From an uncultured Dialister sp. (GTDB lineage: Bacteria; Bacillota; Negativicutes; Veillonellales; Dialisteraceae), in NCBI GenBank assembly GCA_934216155.1, contig CAKQBK010000051.1:1-19339 (forward strand): a stretch of 19,339 nucleotides of DNA, given 5' to 3'. The notes below the pieces were generated by a model, which saw only the letters and a list, made by a program, of their open reading frames with translations, had not been told where the DNA came from and searched no databases. This document shows positions 1 to 6,526 of this stretch, in pieces (position 1 is the stretch's first letter; every line of letters begins with the position of its first letter). The position numbers and the translations under genes were made by a program.

Positions 1-423
1 AACAAAAATGAATCAATATATTTGATTACGAACTTACCAAAGAAGAAGCTATGTGCTGGGCAGATTGTTCAAGTATAACGGAAAAGATGGGATATTGAGG
101 TTTCTTTCCGGCACTTGAAATATAGTGTTGGCGGGCTTGTTTTCCACGCCAAAAATCTGAATGCACAAAAGCTAGAATTGTACACAGCTCTCACCTTGTA
201 TAATTGTATTTCAGCAATTGTTCAACAGGTCAATATCCCAAGTTACCAAAAGGTAAATTTTTCCATATCGGTCAAAAAGTGTTTAGTATATCTATTTGAA
301 AATATACCAATAGACCTAATGAAACAACTGGCACACAATCTAATTGCAATAAAACATGATCGACATTTTGAGCGAAAAATGTCACATAAACCAGCAATTG
401 CGTTTATATACCGTGTTCGCTAA
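1..423 (+). pseudogene. IS4-type transposase, C-terminal remnant with frameshifts
   Basis: Translation from 79 to 423 gives RWDIEVSFRHLKYSVG and then VFHAKNLNAQKLELYTALTLYN. This matches the C-terminal part of IS4-family DDE transposases: the R-x3-E-x6-K part of their signature is intact (R at 85-87, E at 97-99, K at 118-120). Upstream, positions 1-39 encode NKNESIYLITNLP in the same frame, typical of the segment before the last catalytic Glu. The expected link (KEEAMCWAD, then a short loop) is only readable in other frames, and the signature frame hits TAA at 76-78. At least two small indels therefore break the gene. The N-terminal part lies outside the window. The TTG-initiated frame at 115 is a fragment, not a real start. 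No clear terminal inverted repeat was identified. Family assignment is fairly sure; the exact group is not. Confidence 0.75.
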
Positions 424-726
424 ATTGTAAACATAATACATTTTTCAGCTACTGAAGCAGGTTTCTAAAAAAATAGATTTGATTCAGTTCTTTTAGCACG
501 CCCCAAAAAAGTTAAAACAAGTTACAGCATATCTTATGGTACTTGAATTACAGAAAAAACAGGGGCGTCGACAATTGATATCCACACAAAAAAACGATTT
601 TTCTTAACTTAACAGCATTACCCCGGAGGGGGCACTGCCCGATGGGCCTGACTTTGGATGTGTCAGAAGCGCTGTATATCGCTTGGCATTTACTAACGCT
701 AACAACTATTTACTAAGGAGTAACAT
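424..726. other. Intergenic stretch between transposase relic and permease gene
   Basis: No gene is seen here. It probably contains the lost right end of the insertion sequence. ACGCCCC at about 498-504 is matched by GGGGCGT at about 562-568, but I cannot show that these are element ends. A dispersed repeat (family A) starts at 603. AAGGAG at 715-720 is the ribosome binding site of the permease gene. No convincing promoter, cobalamin riboswitch or Fur box was recognised. Confidence 0.5.
603..650 (+). repeat. Dispersed repeat family A, copy A1
   Basis: CTTAACTTAACAGCATT at 603-619 is followed by ACCCCGGAGGGGGCACTG and a GGGCCTGAC-like tail. The same order, as reverse complement, occupies 2592-2641, so the permease-ATPase pair lies between inverted copies. 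The core word also occurs at 2835-2851 and, with changes, at 16128-16144 and 16338-16354. Copy A1 has no palindrome module attached on its left. Confidence 0.8.
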
Positions 727-1785
727 ATGAAGCATTTTTTTAGAGAAATAGGATTTGCTTTCTTGCTTTTGATTCTAGCAGGATTGCTATTGCTATCTCT
801 TTTCTGGGCACTTAGTATTGGCACGGTGAAGTTGCCTTTGTCAGATATTTATGGTGCCATTATTAGCCAATTTACCAGTGGCATGGCGATCGAAGAACCT
901 GGACAAGGGCCGGTTCATGATATTGTGTGGCTACTCCGTTTGCCCCGATTGATTTTGGCAGCTCTAGTTGGATGCGGACTGGCAGTATGTGGTGTCATAA
1001 TGCAGGCCATTGTAAAGAATCCATTGGCAGACCCCTATATTCTGGGGATTTCTTCTGGTGCCTCTCTCGGTGCCACATCTGCCATATTACTTGGTATTGG
1101 CGCAGCTTTGGGACCGAATTTTGTGGGTATTGCAGCTTTCATTGGCGCCTTTGCTATTTCTTTGGCAGTACTTTTTATTTCTAACTTGGGTGGACGTTCC
1201 AACTCGATGAAGTTGCTTCTGGCAGGTATGGCGTTGTCTGCCGTGTGCGGTGCTTTTTCTAGTTTCATTGTGTACTTTGCCAATAACAAAGAAGGAATGC
1301 AGACCATTGCGTACTGGATGATGGGGAGCCTTGCGGGAGCCCAGTGGGGTGAGCTTATGGTGATTGCACCGATCATCATTGCATCGGTGATTTTCTTCTG
1401 GACCCAGAGCCGTGTGTTGAATCTCATGCTTCTTGGAGATGAATCTGCTATTACTATGGGGACGGATCTCCATGTGTATCGCCAGTGGTATCTTTTGATT
1501 TCTTCTCTTATTGTAGGATTTGCGGTGTACTCGGCAGGGATGATTGGTTTCGTGGGACTTATTATTCCTCATGTGATTCGTATGTTTACTGGACCAGATC
1601 ATAAACGACTCATTCCTGTGTCGGCGTTGACTGGGGCGATTTTCCTTGTCATTTGCGATGGTCTCTGCCGCGTGATTATTCCACATACAGAGCTTCCTAT
1701 CGGCATCTTGATTTCTATGATTGGTGCACCTTGCTTTATTTATCTGATGATTAAGAAGACTTACGGATTTGGAGGTAATGACTGA
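727..1785 (+). CDS. FecCD/BtuC-type ABC transporter permease
   Basis: This is the inner-membrane permease of a binding-protein-dependent importer for an iron-siderophore, heme or cobalamin-type ligand. The 352-residue length is usual for the FecCD family. The protein is strongly hydrophobic with several membrane segments. It carries family stretches such as RLPRLILAALVGCGLAVCG near residues 70-90, NPLADPYILGISSGAS near 97-112 and GFVGLIIPHVIRM near 275-287, the last around the loop that contacts the ATPase. The start at 727 has AAGGAG six bases upstream. The stop overlaps the ATPase start by one base (TGATG), so the two are surely cotranslated. No binding-protein gene precedes it here; a transposase relic and repeats lie there instead. 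The ligand cannot be told from sequence. Family assignment is secure. Confidence 0.95.
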   Translation: MKHFFREIGFAFLLLILAGLLLLSLFWALSIGTVKLPLSDIYGAIISQFTSGMAIEEPGQGPVHDIVWLLRLPRLILAALVGCGLAVCGVIMQAIVKNPLADPYILGISSGASLGATSAILLGIGAALGPNFVGIAAFIGAFAISLAVLFISNLGGRSNSMKLLLAGMALSAVCGAFSSFIVYFANNKEGMQTIAYWMMGSLAGAQWGELMVIAPIIIASVIFFWTQSRVLNLMLLGDESAITMGTDLHVYRQWYLLISSLIVGFAVYSAGMIGFVGLIIPHVIRMFTGPDHKRLIPVSALTGAIFLVICDGLCRVIIPHTELPIGILISMIGAPCFIYLMIKKTYGFGGND

Positions 1786-2558
1786 TGGAAATATTAGCAG
1801 AAGCGGTGAAATATTTCATCGGGAAAAAGGAAATACTAAAAGGTATTGACCTCCATTTACATCCAAAAGAATTTCTGGGAATCATTGGTCCAAATGGCAG
1901 TGGGAAAAGTACTTTCTTGAAATGTGTCTATCGGGTACAGAAACCAACAGAAGGCAAGATTCTCTTTGATGGAAAGCCATTGGATGAATTGTCTTATCGT
2001 CAGTCAGCGTTGATGCTGGCTGTGGTGGCACAGCATAATTATTATAATTTTGATTTTTCTGTGCTGGACGTGGTTCTCATGGGCCGATCTCCTCATAAGA
2101 AAATGATGGAACGGGATAATGAAGAGGATTACCGCTTGGCGCATGAAGCGTTGGCAATAGTAGGGCTCAAAGGCTTTGAAGAAAGAAATTTCTCCACACT
2201 TTCCGGTGGAGAACAGCAACGAGTCATTCTGGCGCGTGCTCTGACGCAGGGATCGGAGTGTCTGGTGTTGGACGAACCGACAAACCATCTGGATATCAAG
2301 TATCAGCTTCAAATCATGGATATTGTGAAATCTCTCAATCACACCGTGGTTGCAGCAGTGCATGACTTGAATATCGCAGCCATGTATTGTGATCGGTTGA
2401 TTGCCATTCGCAGCGGTGAAGTAGTGGGAATGGGGACACCACGGGAGCTTTTGACGCCGGAGTTTATTAAGGATCTCTATGATGTGGATTGTCAGATTCA
2501 CTATATGGATGATGGTAGGATGAATATCATGTATATTCCGCAGCATTGGAAGAAATAG
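1785..2558 (+). CDS. ABC transporter ATPase, FecE/BtuD type
   Basis: This 257-residue cytoplasmic ATPase powers the upstream FecCD-type permease. Visible motifs are Walker A GPNGSGKST (35-43), Q-loop Gln83, signature LSGGEQQR (139-146), Walker B LVLDEP (160-165), D-loop after NHLD (167-170) and switch His193 in AAVHDL. The sequence after the signature fits the iron-complex/cobalamin importer ATPases. Its ATG overlaps the permease stop by one base, with GGAGG about ten bases before it. The gene ends just before a compound repeat (2592 onward), with no binding-protein gene behind it. The transporter therefore either uses a binding protein encoded elsewhere or lost its own copy. The ligand is unknown; iron-siderophore, heme and cobalamin are all possible. 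Confidence 0.95.
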   Translation: MEILAEAVKYFIGKKEILKGIDLHLHPKEFLGIIGPNGSGKSTFLKCVYRVQKPTEGKILFDGKPLDELSYRQSALMLAVVAQHNYYNFDFSVLDVVLMGRSPHKKMMERDNEEDYRLAHEALAIVGLKGFEERNFSTLSGGEQQRVILARALTQGSECLVLDEPTNHLDIKYQLQIMDIVKSLNHTVVAAVHDLNIAAMYCDRLIAIRSGEVVGMGTPRELLTPEFIKDLYDVDCQIHYMDDGRMNIMYIPQHWKK

Positions 2559-2624
2559 TTGGTGACATGAAATACATGTGAGGTAAGTGAAAGCAGGTCC
2601 GTAGGACAGTGCCCCCTATGGGGT

Positions 2625-2851
2625 AATGCTGTTAAGTTAAGGATTTGCGTTAGTAGGTATGATTCCACTAGTAGTGACAGGTTACTCAAGTTTCTAAGGC
2701 TTCTCAGGTTGCTCAGGTTCTCCGAATGTGCCGATAGACGCTAGCGTCATTAGCTCATTCGAGAAACGTGAGAAACCTAAGTAGCCTGAGAAACCTGAGT
2801 AACCTTGCATCAGCAGAAATCACCGCATATTTCGCTTAACTTAACAGCATT
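2625..2851 (+). repeat. 227-bp palindromic element, copy 1
   Basis: The outer arms are AATGCTGTTAAGTTAAG (2625-2641) and its reverse complement (2835-2851). Inside are five 9-mers of AGGTTNCTC type (2679-2723), GAATG (2724-2728), the perfect 12-bp palindrome GACGCTAGCGTC (2737-2748), CATTC (2756-2760) and five 9-mers of GAGNAACCT type (2761-2805). Between the 9-mers and the outer words lie two different spacers. One reads (reverse complement) GGAATCATACCTACTAACGC and the other AGAAATCACCGCATATTTCG. The same element in opposite orientation is at 16128-16354. Core-to-end distances are 117.5 and 108.5 bp in both. Confidence 0.9.
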
Positions 2852-2885
2852 GCCCTATGGGGGAAAGGTGGTAGCGAAGCTACCA

Positions 2886-3051
2886 AAGGGGGTGCATTTC
2901 TCTCGGCCGCAAGGCCGGTTGTATGGTTTTCTGAATACCAAGCTGGATAAAAACAGTTTGACACGTATCAAACATAGGAATTTATATCGCCTTGTATTTA
3001 TAAAAAACAAACAACCAGCCTTCAGCTGGGGAAATGCACCCCCTCTGCCTA
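2886..3051. repeat. Inverted repeat pair with hairpin tips (REP-like)
   Basis: AGGGGGTGCATTTC at 2886-2899 is matched by GAAATGCACCCCCT at about 3032-3045 as reverse complement. Each arm carries its own small hairpin: CGGCC-GCAA-GGCCG on the left and CCAGC-CTTC-AGCTGG on the right, followed or preceded by GGTTG/CAACC. The 95-bp centre is AT-rich and featureless. The right arm runs on into a G/C-rich tail with CTACGGCAT and CCTACGGACC. Confidence 0.75.
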
Positions 3052-3163
3052 CGGCATCTCCCCCGAAGTGGGCGAGGTCCTACGGACCTGATTTGGGAAG
3101 AATCAAAGGAAATGCATGCCGCTTGATATGATAAACAATTAGCAATCAAAGGAGAGTGTCGAA

Positions 3164-3517
3164 ATGAAAACCATTGTGATGATTACTTGTCCCCGATCGG
3201 AAGATGTGTGTACTGGAGCAGGGTGTTTTTCTGCTTTTAATCATCGAACCCAACAGTTTGCACGGTATAAGGGAGAAGAGGTCCAGGTTGGCGCGTATAT
3301 GAAATGCAGTGGATGTGGCCATTTCCCTGGAAAAGACAAGGGACTAGATGAAAAGCTAGAGTGTATTTTGCGAATGAAGCCCGATGCGGTACATTTGGGG
3401 ATTTGTTGCTGCCATGATGGGCGTTCGAAGGAATTGTGCGAAGAAGTAAAGTCTATTTGTGACATTTTGCAAGCCCACAATATTCCTGTGATTCGAGGGA
3501 CTCATTCCATATTTTGA
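3164..3517 (+). CDS. CGGC domain protein, cysteine-rich
   Basis: The 117-residue protein matches the CGGC domain family in length and layout: N-terminal MKTIVMITCPRSEDVCTGAGC, central MKCSGCGHFPG (46-56), GICCCHDG (79-86), and a C-terminal region with CEEVKSICD. Eleven cysteines (9, 16, 21, 48, 51, 67, 81, 82, 83, 92, 99) and several histidines suggest metal or cluster binding, but the biochemical role of the family is not established to my knowledge. There is no signal peptide, so it is probably cytosolic. AAAGGAG precedes the ATG by about eight bases. It lies between an iron/cobalamin-type importer and a TonB-dependent receptor, so handling of a metal after uptake is a reasonable guess, not a demonstrated function. 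A terminator follows at about 3642. Confidence 0.85.
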   Translation: MKTIVMITCPRSEDVCTGAGCFSAFNHRTQQFARYKGEEVQVGAYMKCSGCGHFPGKDKGLDEKLECILRMKPDAVHLGICCCHDGRSKELCEEVKSICDILQAHNIPVIRGTHSIF

Positions 3518-3641
3518 TAGATATATGGATTTCTTATACTAAATTTGCATAATTCACAATTTTAATGAATAAAATTCGACATATAAATTAAAGAAAGAGT
3601 AAAATATAAAAGCGATATATGATAATTACTCTAATGAAAAT

Positions 3642-3690
3642 AAAAACTGTCATAGACGCATAATGGTGTCTGTGGCAGTTTTTTATTTTT
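3642..3690 (+). terminator. Rho-independent terminator upstream of the receptor gene
   Basis: AAAACTGTCATAGACG (3643-3658) pairs with GTCTGTGGCAGTTTT across a short loop, and a T-rich tail follows (TTTTTTATTTTT). It ends transcription from the CGGC gene 125 bp upstream, or attenuates a transcript entering the receptor gene. The AT-rich stretch 3518-3641 before it holds no recognised site. Confidence 0.8.
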
Positions 3691-3760
3691 AAAAAACATA
3701 GAAGGCGGCTTGGTATAAGTGGCTATCGCATCATTTTATATTCTTTGAGAAGGAGAGTAC

Positions 3761-5779
3761 ATGAAACATTTAAAGTGTCTGGTACTGGCTGGGATGGCTA
3801 TGACAGCTGTATGGGGAAATGCAAGTGCTGCTGATGTGTATGAATTGAATCCAATTATCGTGACGGCCCAGAGAAGTGCCAGTGAGGAACTGAAAACACC
3901 GGCAGCAGTAGAGGTGCTGACCGCTGATGATTTACAGAAAACCGGTGCTACCAGCATGCAGGAAGCACTGAAATTCTCTACCGGTGTCATTGCCCATGCC
4001 CAGGGTCCTAGAAATATTTCCCAGGGCACTATGACAAGTAAAATTGTCATTCGTGGCGTGGAAAAAGGCACTCTCGTCCTTGTAGATGGTGTGCCCATGA
4101 ACCAGTCTGGTCGATATAACTTGGAAGATATCCCGGTTGATACGGTGGAACGAGTTGAAGTGGTTCGCGGCGGTGGTGCCGTACTTTATGGCTCCGAAGC
4201 AAACGGCGGTGTGATTAACATCATTACCAAAGGAAAACGGGATAACATGGTTCGTATGGGAGCCGGTAACTATGGTATCCAGAACTATGCCGCTTCTGCT
4301 CAGGCTGGGAAATTAGGCGTTAGTGCGTCTTATGACCATACAGGAAAGATTAATAACATTTCTGATCCATCAGGCGGGAAGCCATATGCTGGAATGTATT
4401 ATAATATCATTCGTGGAGAACATGCCAATTTCAATGCTCGGTACGATTTCAATGATAAATTATTTTTGAGTCATACCTATGGTAGAAATAGTGACCACTA
4501 TGTGTATCGTTGGGATGGTAGAGCTTTTTCAGCGAAGAATAGTAAAACAGGGAAAGTAACAGAGTATCCTGCTAGAAATCCAGGTGCTGACTATAAACAC
4601 GTAATTCATACAACTGATGAAAATATAACAAATCTTCATTATGATGATGGGGATTTGAAAGCAAATATTTTCTATAATAGGCGAGACCAAGACACAAAGA
4701 ATAGAAAGACCGATAAAGCGCCTTATGATAAAAATTATGATGCGTCAAAATTTGCAACACCAGACCATGCTTCTTATCTAAATCAAACGTATGGATTAGA
4801 TGTTTCTAATAGATGGCATTTTGATAAAGGTTCTTTTATGTTTGGGTATTCATTTCAAAGAGAGTTAGAAGAGAAAATTGATACTTCTACAAGCACATCG
4901 AATAAAGCACCTTATACAAATTACTCCAGAAATATTCACAATATCTATGGACAATTAGCTTATGACTTTACGGACTCAACTAGAGCTAACTTCAATTTTA
5001 GAGAAACGTTGACGGAAGCAGATAAGCAGGGAAATAATAAAATACATAAATTCACTCCTGAATTTATTCTTATGCACGACTTGGATAAACAGACTATGGT
5101 ATATGGTAAAGTTGGTAAATCTTATATGCTTCCAACTTTTACTCAGTTATATGGGAGTAGTAATATTATAGGAGACGAAACATTGGCTCCTGCTACAGGT
5201 ACACATTATGAGTTAGGCGTAAAGAAAAATCTTGGAAAAAATGCATGGAGATTGTCACTCTATCACTATAAGATTAAAGATAGCCAAGAAGCCAAAGATG
5301 TGGGGGTAGTGGATGGTGAATGGAAAGTTCGTTATGCTAATGAGGATATTAAAAATAAAGGTGTTGAATTAGAATGGTCTAGAAATCAAAATGAAAATTT
5401 ATCCTATCATGTCGGCATAACTATTAGTCATCCACAAAAACAGGAAAGAGATGAGACAGGAAAAGTTGGAGATTGGCACGATTACTATAGCAAATTTGGT
5501 ATCAATGGTGGAGTAGACTATACTAGAGGTAAGTTGACTACGGCATTTAATGTCAATTATGTAGGGGATCGTACTCGTGATTCTGCAACGGCACATTATG
5601 CATCACTGAAAGCTCAGTGCTTTACAGATATTAATTTCTCTTATCAAGCCAATCATGATGCTCGTTTCTTCTTAAACATTGATAACCTATTTAATCGTCA
5701 TGACATCGTTTCCAGCTCTACTTCTTCTTTCTATAACTTAGGCAGAAACTTCATGGCTGGGATAGAGTATAAGTTCTAA
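3761..5779 (+). CDS. TonB-dependent outer-membrane receptor
   Basis: This 672-residue outer-membrane receptor drives uptake of a scarce ligand such as a siderophore, heme or cobalamin, using TonB energy. A signal peptide (about 1-23, ending NASA) is followed by a TonB-box-like NPIIVTAQR near 30-38. A plug domain spans about 40-157, with IVIRGVEKGTLVLVDGVPM and RVEVVRGGGAVLYGSEANGGVINIITK. The rest is a beta-barrel to the terminal Phe (GIEYKF), as the outer-membrane insertion signal requires. The layout resembles FepA/CirA/BtuB-type receptors. AAGGAG precedes the ATG. The first ~600 bp are 42-58% GC in 60-bp samples, but about 4440-5600 falls to 23-32% in sampled lines and recovers slightly at the 3' end, suggesting replacement of the barrel by recombination. 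TonB and ExbBD are not in the window. Confidence 0.95.
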   Translation: MKHLKCLVLAGMAMTAVWGNASAADVYELNPIIVTAQRSASEELKTPAAVEVLTADDLQKTGATSMQEALKFSTGVIAHAQGPRNISQGTMTSKIVIRGVEKGTLVLVDGVPMNQSGRYNLEDIPVDTVERVEVVRGGGAVLYGSEANGGVINIITKGKRDNMVRMGAGNYGIQNYAASAQAGKLGVSASYDHTGKINNISDPSGGKPYAGMYYNIIRGEHANFNARYDFNDKLFLSHTYGRNSDHYVYRWDGRAFSAKNSKTGKVTEYPARNPGADYKHVIHTTDENITNLHYDDGDLKANIFYNRRDQDTKNRKTDKAPYDKNYDASKFATPDHASYLNQTYGLDVSNRWHFDKGSFMFGYSFQRELEEKIDTSTSTSNKAPYTNYSRNIHNIYGQLAYDFTDSTRANFNFRETLTEADKQGNNKIHKFTPEFILMHDLDKQTMVYGKVGKSYMLPTFTQLYGSSNIIGDETLAPATGTHYELGVKKNLGKNAWRLSLYHYKIKDSQEAKDVGVVDGEWKVRYANEDIKNKGVELEWSRNQNENLSYHVGITISHPQKQERDETGKVGDWHDYYSKFGINGGVDYTRGKLTTAFNVNYVGDRTRDSATAHYASLKAQCFTDINFSYQANHDARFFLNIDNLFNRHDIVSSSTSSFYNLGRNFMAGIEYKF

Positions 5780-5780
5780 T

Positions 5781-5850
5781 TGTTAATAGTTGTCGGTTGT
5801 TAGTTGATGGTTGTTGGGGCCAAACAACTCGCAACCAGCAATCAACAACC
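5781..5850. repeat. GTTGTT-rich inverted repeat
   Basis: GTTGTTAGTTGATGGTTGTTGG-like sequence (about 5790-5817) is followed by its imperfect reverse complement CAACTCGCAACCAGCAATCAACAACC (about 5825-5850). The same vocabulary flanks the palindrome in the valS leader at 13080-13114 and 13261-13283. Confidence 0.7.
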
Positions 5851-5854
5851 AGTA

Positions 5855-5900
5855 AAAAATCCCGTCAGTGACAGAGAAATCCATCACTGACGGGATTTTT
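5855..5900 (+). terminator. Strong rho-independent terminator after the receptor gene
   Basis: AAAAATCCCGTCAGTGA (5855-5871) and TCACTGACGGGATTTTT (5884-5900) form a perfect 17-bp stem with a 12-nt loop. The A and T runs on both sides make it potentially bidirectional. It closes the receptor gene 76 bp after its stop. Confidence 0.95.
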
Positions 5901-6510
5901 GCATTATAAATCGATGGCTCGGAACCCGATCTGGTGGAGATAGGGTCCTCCGGATGTCAGGGATATCCGGAGGAGGGTCTGCAGTCTAGTGGAGCACGGA
6001 GCATTTCTTGTTTATGACTATGAGAAGTAGCACTTGCGGTATCTTAGGTTTGGTCAAGTGCTGGCAACCAAAAACTTGAGGAACCTGATCATTTGCATAT
6101 GTTATGAAATGCAATAAGACAGTAGGGGGCTTGTCGCTAGAGGTTTGAGATTTCTCCACTTCTGTCTAACATAGTACCAGACTATACTGTTGTGTCATTT
6201 TGCACAAATCCCATCGGTCGAAATGACGGGAGTGTGCTGAGGCAATTTTATGTTTTATAAAAATGGGGTATTGGGGCGCTTCTTAAGTTGTGCGCCCCTT
6301 CCAACACTCCTCACTCCTAATTCCTCACTCCTCACTGTCCTTATTCCTAATCCCCAGGGCCTAGCTACTAGTTACGAACCAACTATTTCACTCTAGATTT
6401 ATATTTCTAAAAGCTATATAATAAGAAAGCATATTGTCATTTTTATAAAAGTGACTAGTAGCTGGTGACTAGGAATATCCAGTCACGAGTCACAAGTCTA
6501 CCCATGAAAA
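5901..6510. other. Gene-free region before proS filled with repeats
   Basis: No gene is seen. A 9-bp hairpin CCTCCGGAT/ATCCGGAGG lies at 5947-5973. Degenerate copies of the inner modules of the 12194-12804 palindrome follow: GTCGCTAG...GAGATTTCTCCACT at 6132-6160, then TCATTTTGCACAAAT...TCGGTCGAAATGACGG at about 6194-6229, in the same order as the right half there. The first copy of a 122-bp direct repeat follows. Next is CCTAGCTACTAGTTAC (from about 6359), mirrored by GTGACTAGTAGCTGGTGACTAGG near 6450-6474. TATAAT at 6417-6422 with TAGATT 17 bp upstream could be the proS promoter, but the -35 match is weak. Confidence 0.65.
6216..6337 (+). repeat. 122-bp direct repeat family C, copy 1
   Basis: It runs from GGTCGAAATGACGGG through GTTTTATAAAAA and AAGTTGTGCGCCCC to the 8-mer-like CACTCCTCACTCCTAATTCC tail. 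The second copy at 11351-11473 differs by about 13 substitutions and one base indel by eye. Confidence 0.92.
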
Positions 6511-6526
6511 GTAGGAGGAGATTCTT

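Larger units (their letters stand above)
2559..3163. other. 605-bp intergenic region made of nested inverted repeats
   Basis: No convincing gene is present. The region contains, in order: a family A tail (2592-2641), a 227-bp palindromic element (2625-2851), a hairpin GGTAGC-GAA-GCTACC (2870-2884), and a further inverted pair (2886-2921 and 3016-3051) with a hairpin at the tip of each arm. The ribosome binding site AAAGGAG of the next gene lies at about 3149-3155. A 108-codon reading frame at 2805-3131 runs through the repeats and has no recognisable protein features. Confidence 0.8.

Noticed and set aside
115..423. Intact small gene starting with TTG
   Set aside because: The product is clearly the C-terminal piece of an IS4-type transposase with catalytic signature residues encoded just upstream of the TTG, so it is a fragment of a broken gene.
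703..726. Promoter TTGGCA...TATTTA directly upstream of the permease gene
   Set aside because: The -10-like hexamer lies almost on the ribosome binding site, leaving no room for a normal start of transcription.
2805..3131. 108-codon + strand frame after the ATPase gene
   Set aside because: It runs through the right arm of the 227-bp element and the hairpin-tipped inverted repeat. Its residues are translations of repeats and no good ribosome binding site precedes it.
3518..3641. Fur box or riboswitch before the receptor gene
   Set aside because: GATAATTACTCTAATG resembles half of a Fur site only by AT-richness, and no conserved riboswitch core was found. The terminator at 3642-3690 may simply close the upstream gene.
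5920..5980. tRNA-like sequence around GGAACCCGAT and CCTCCGGAT
   Set aside because: No cloverleaf could be drawn and there is no T-arm consensus; it is a simple hairpin.
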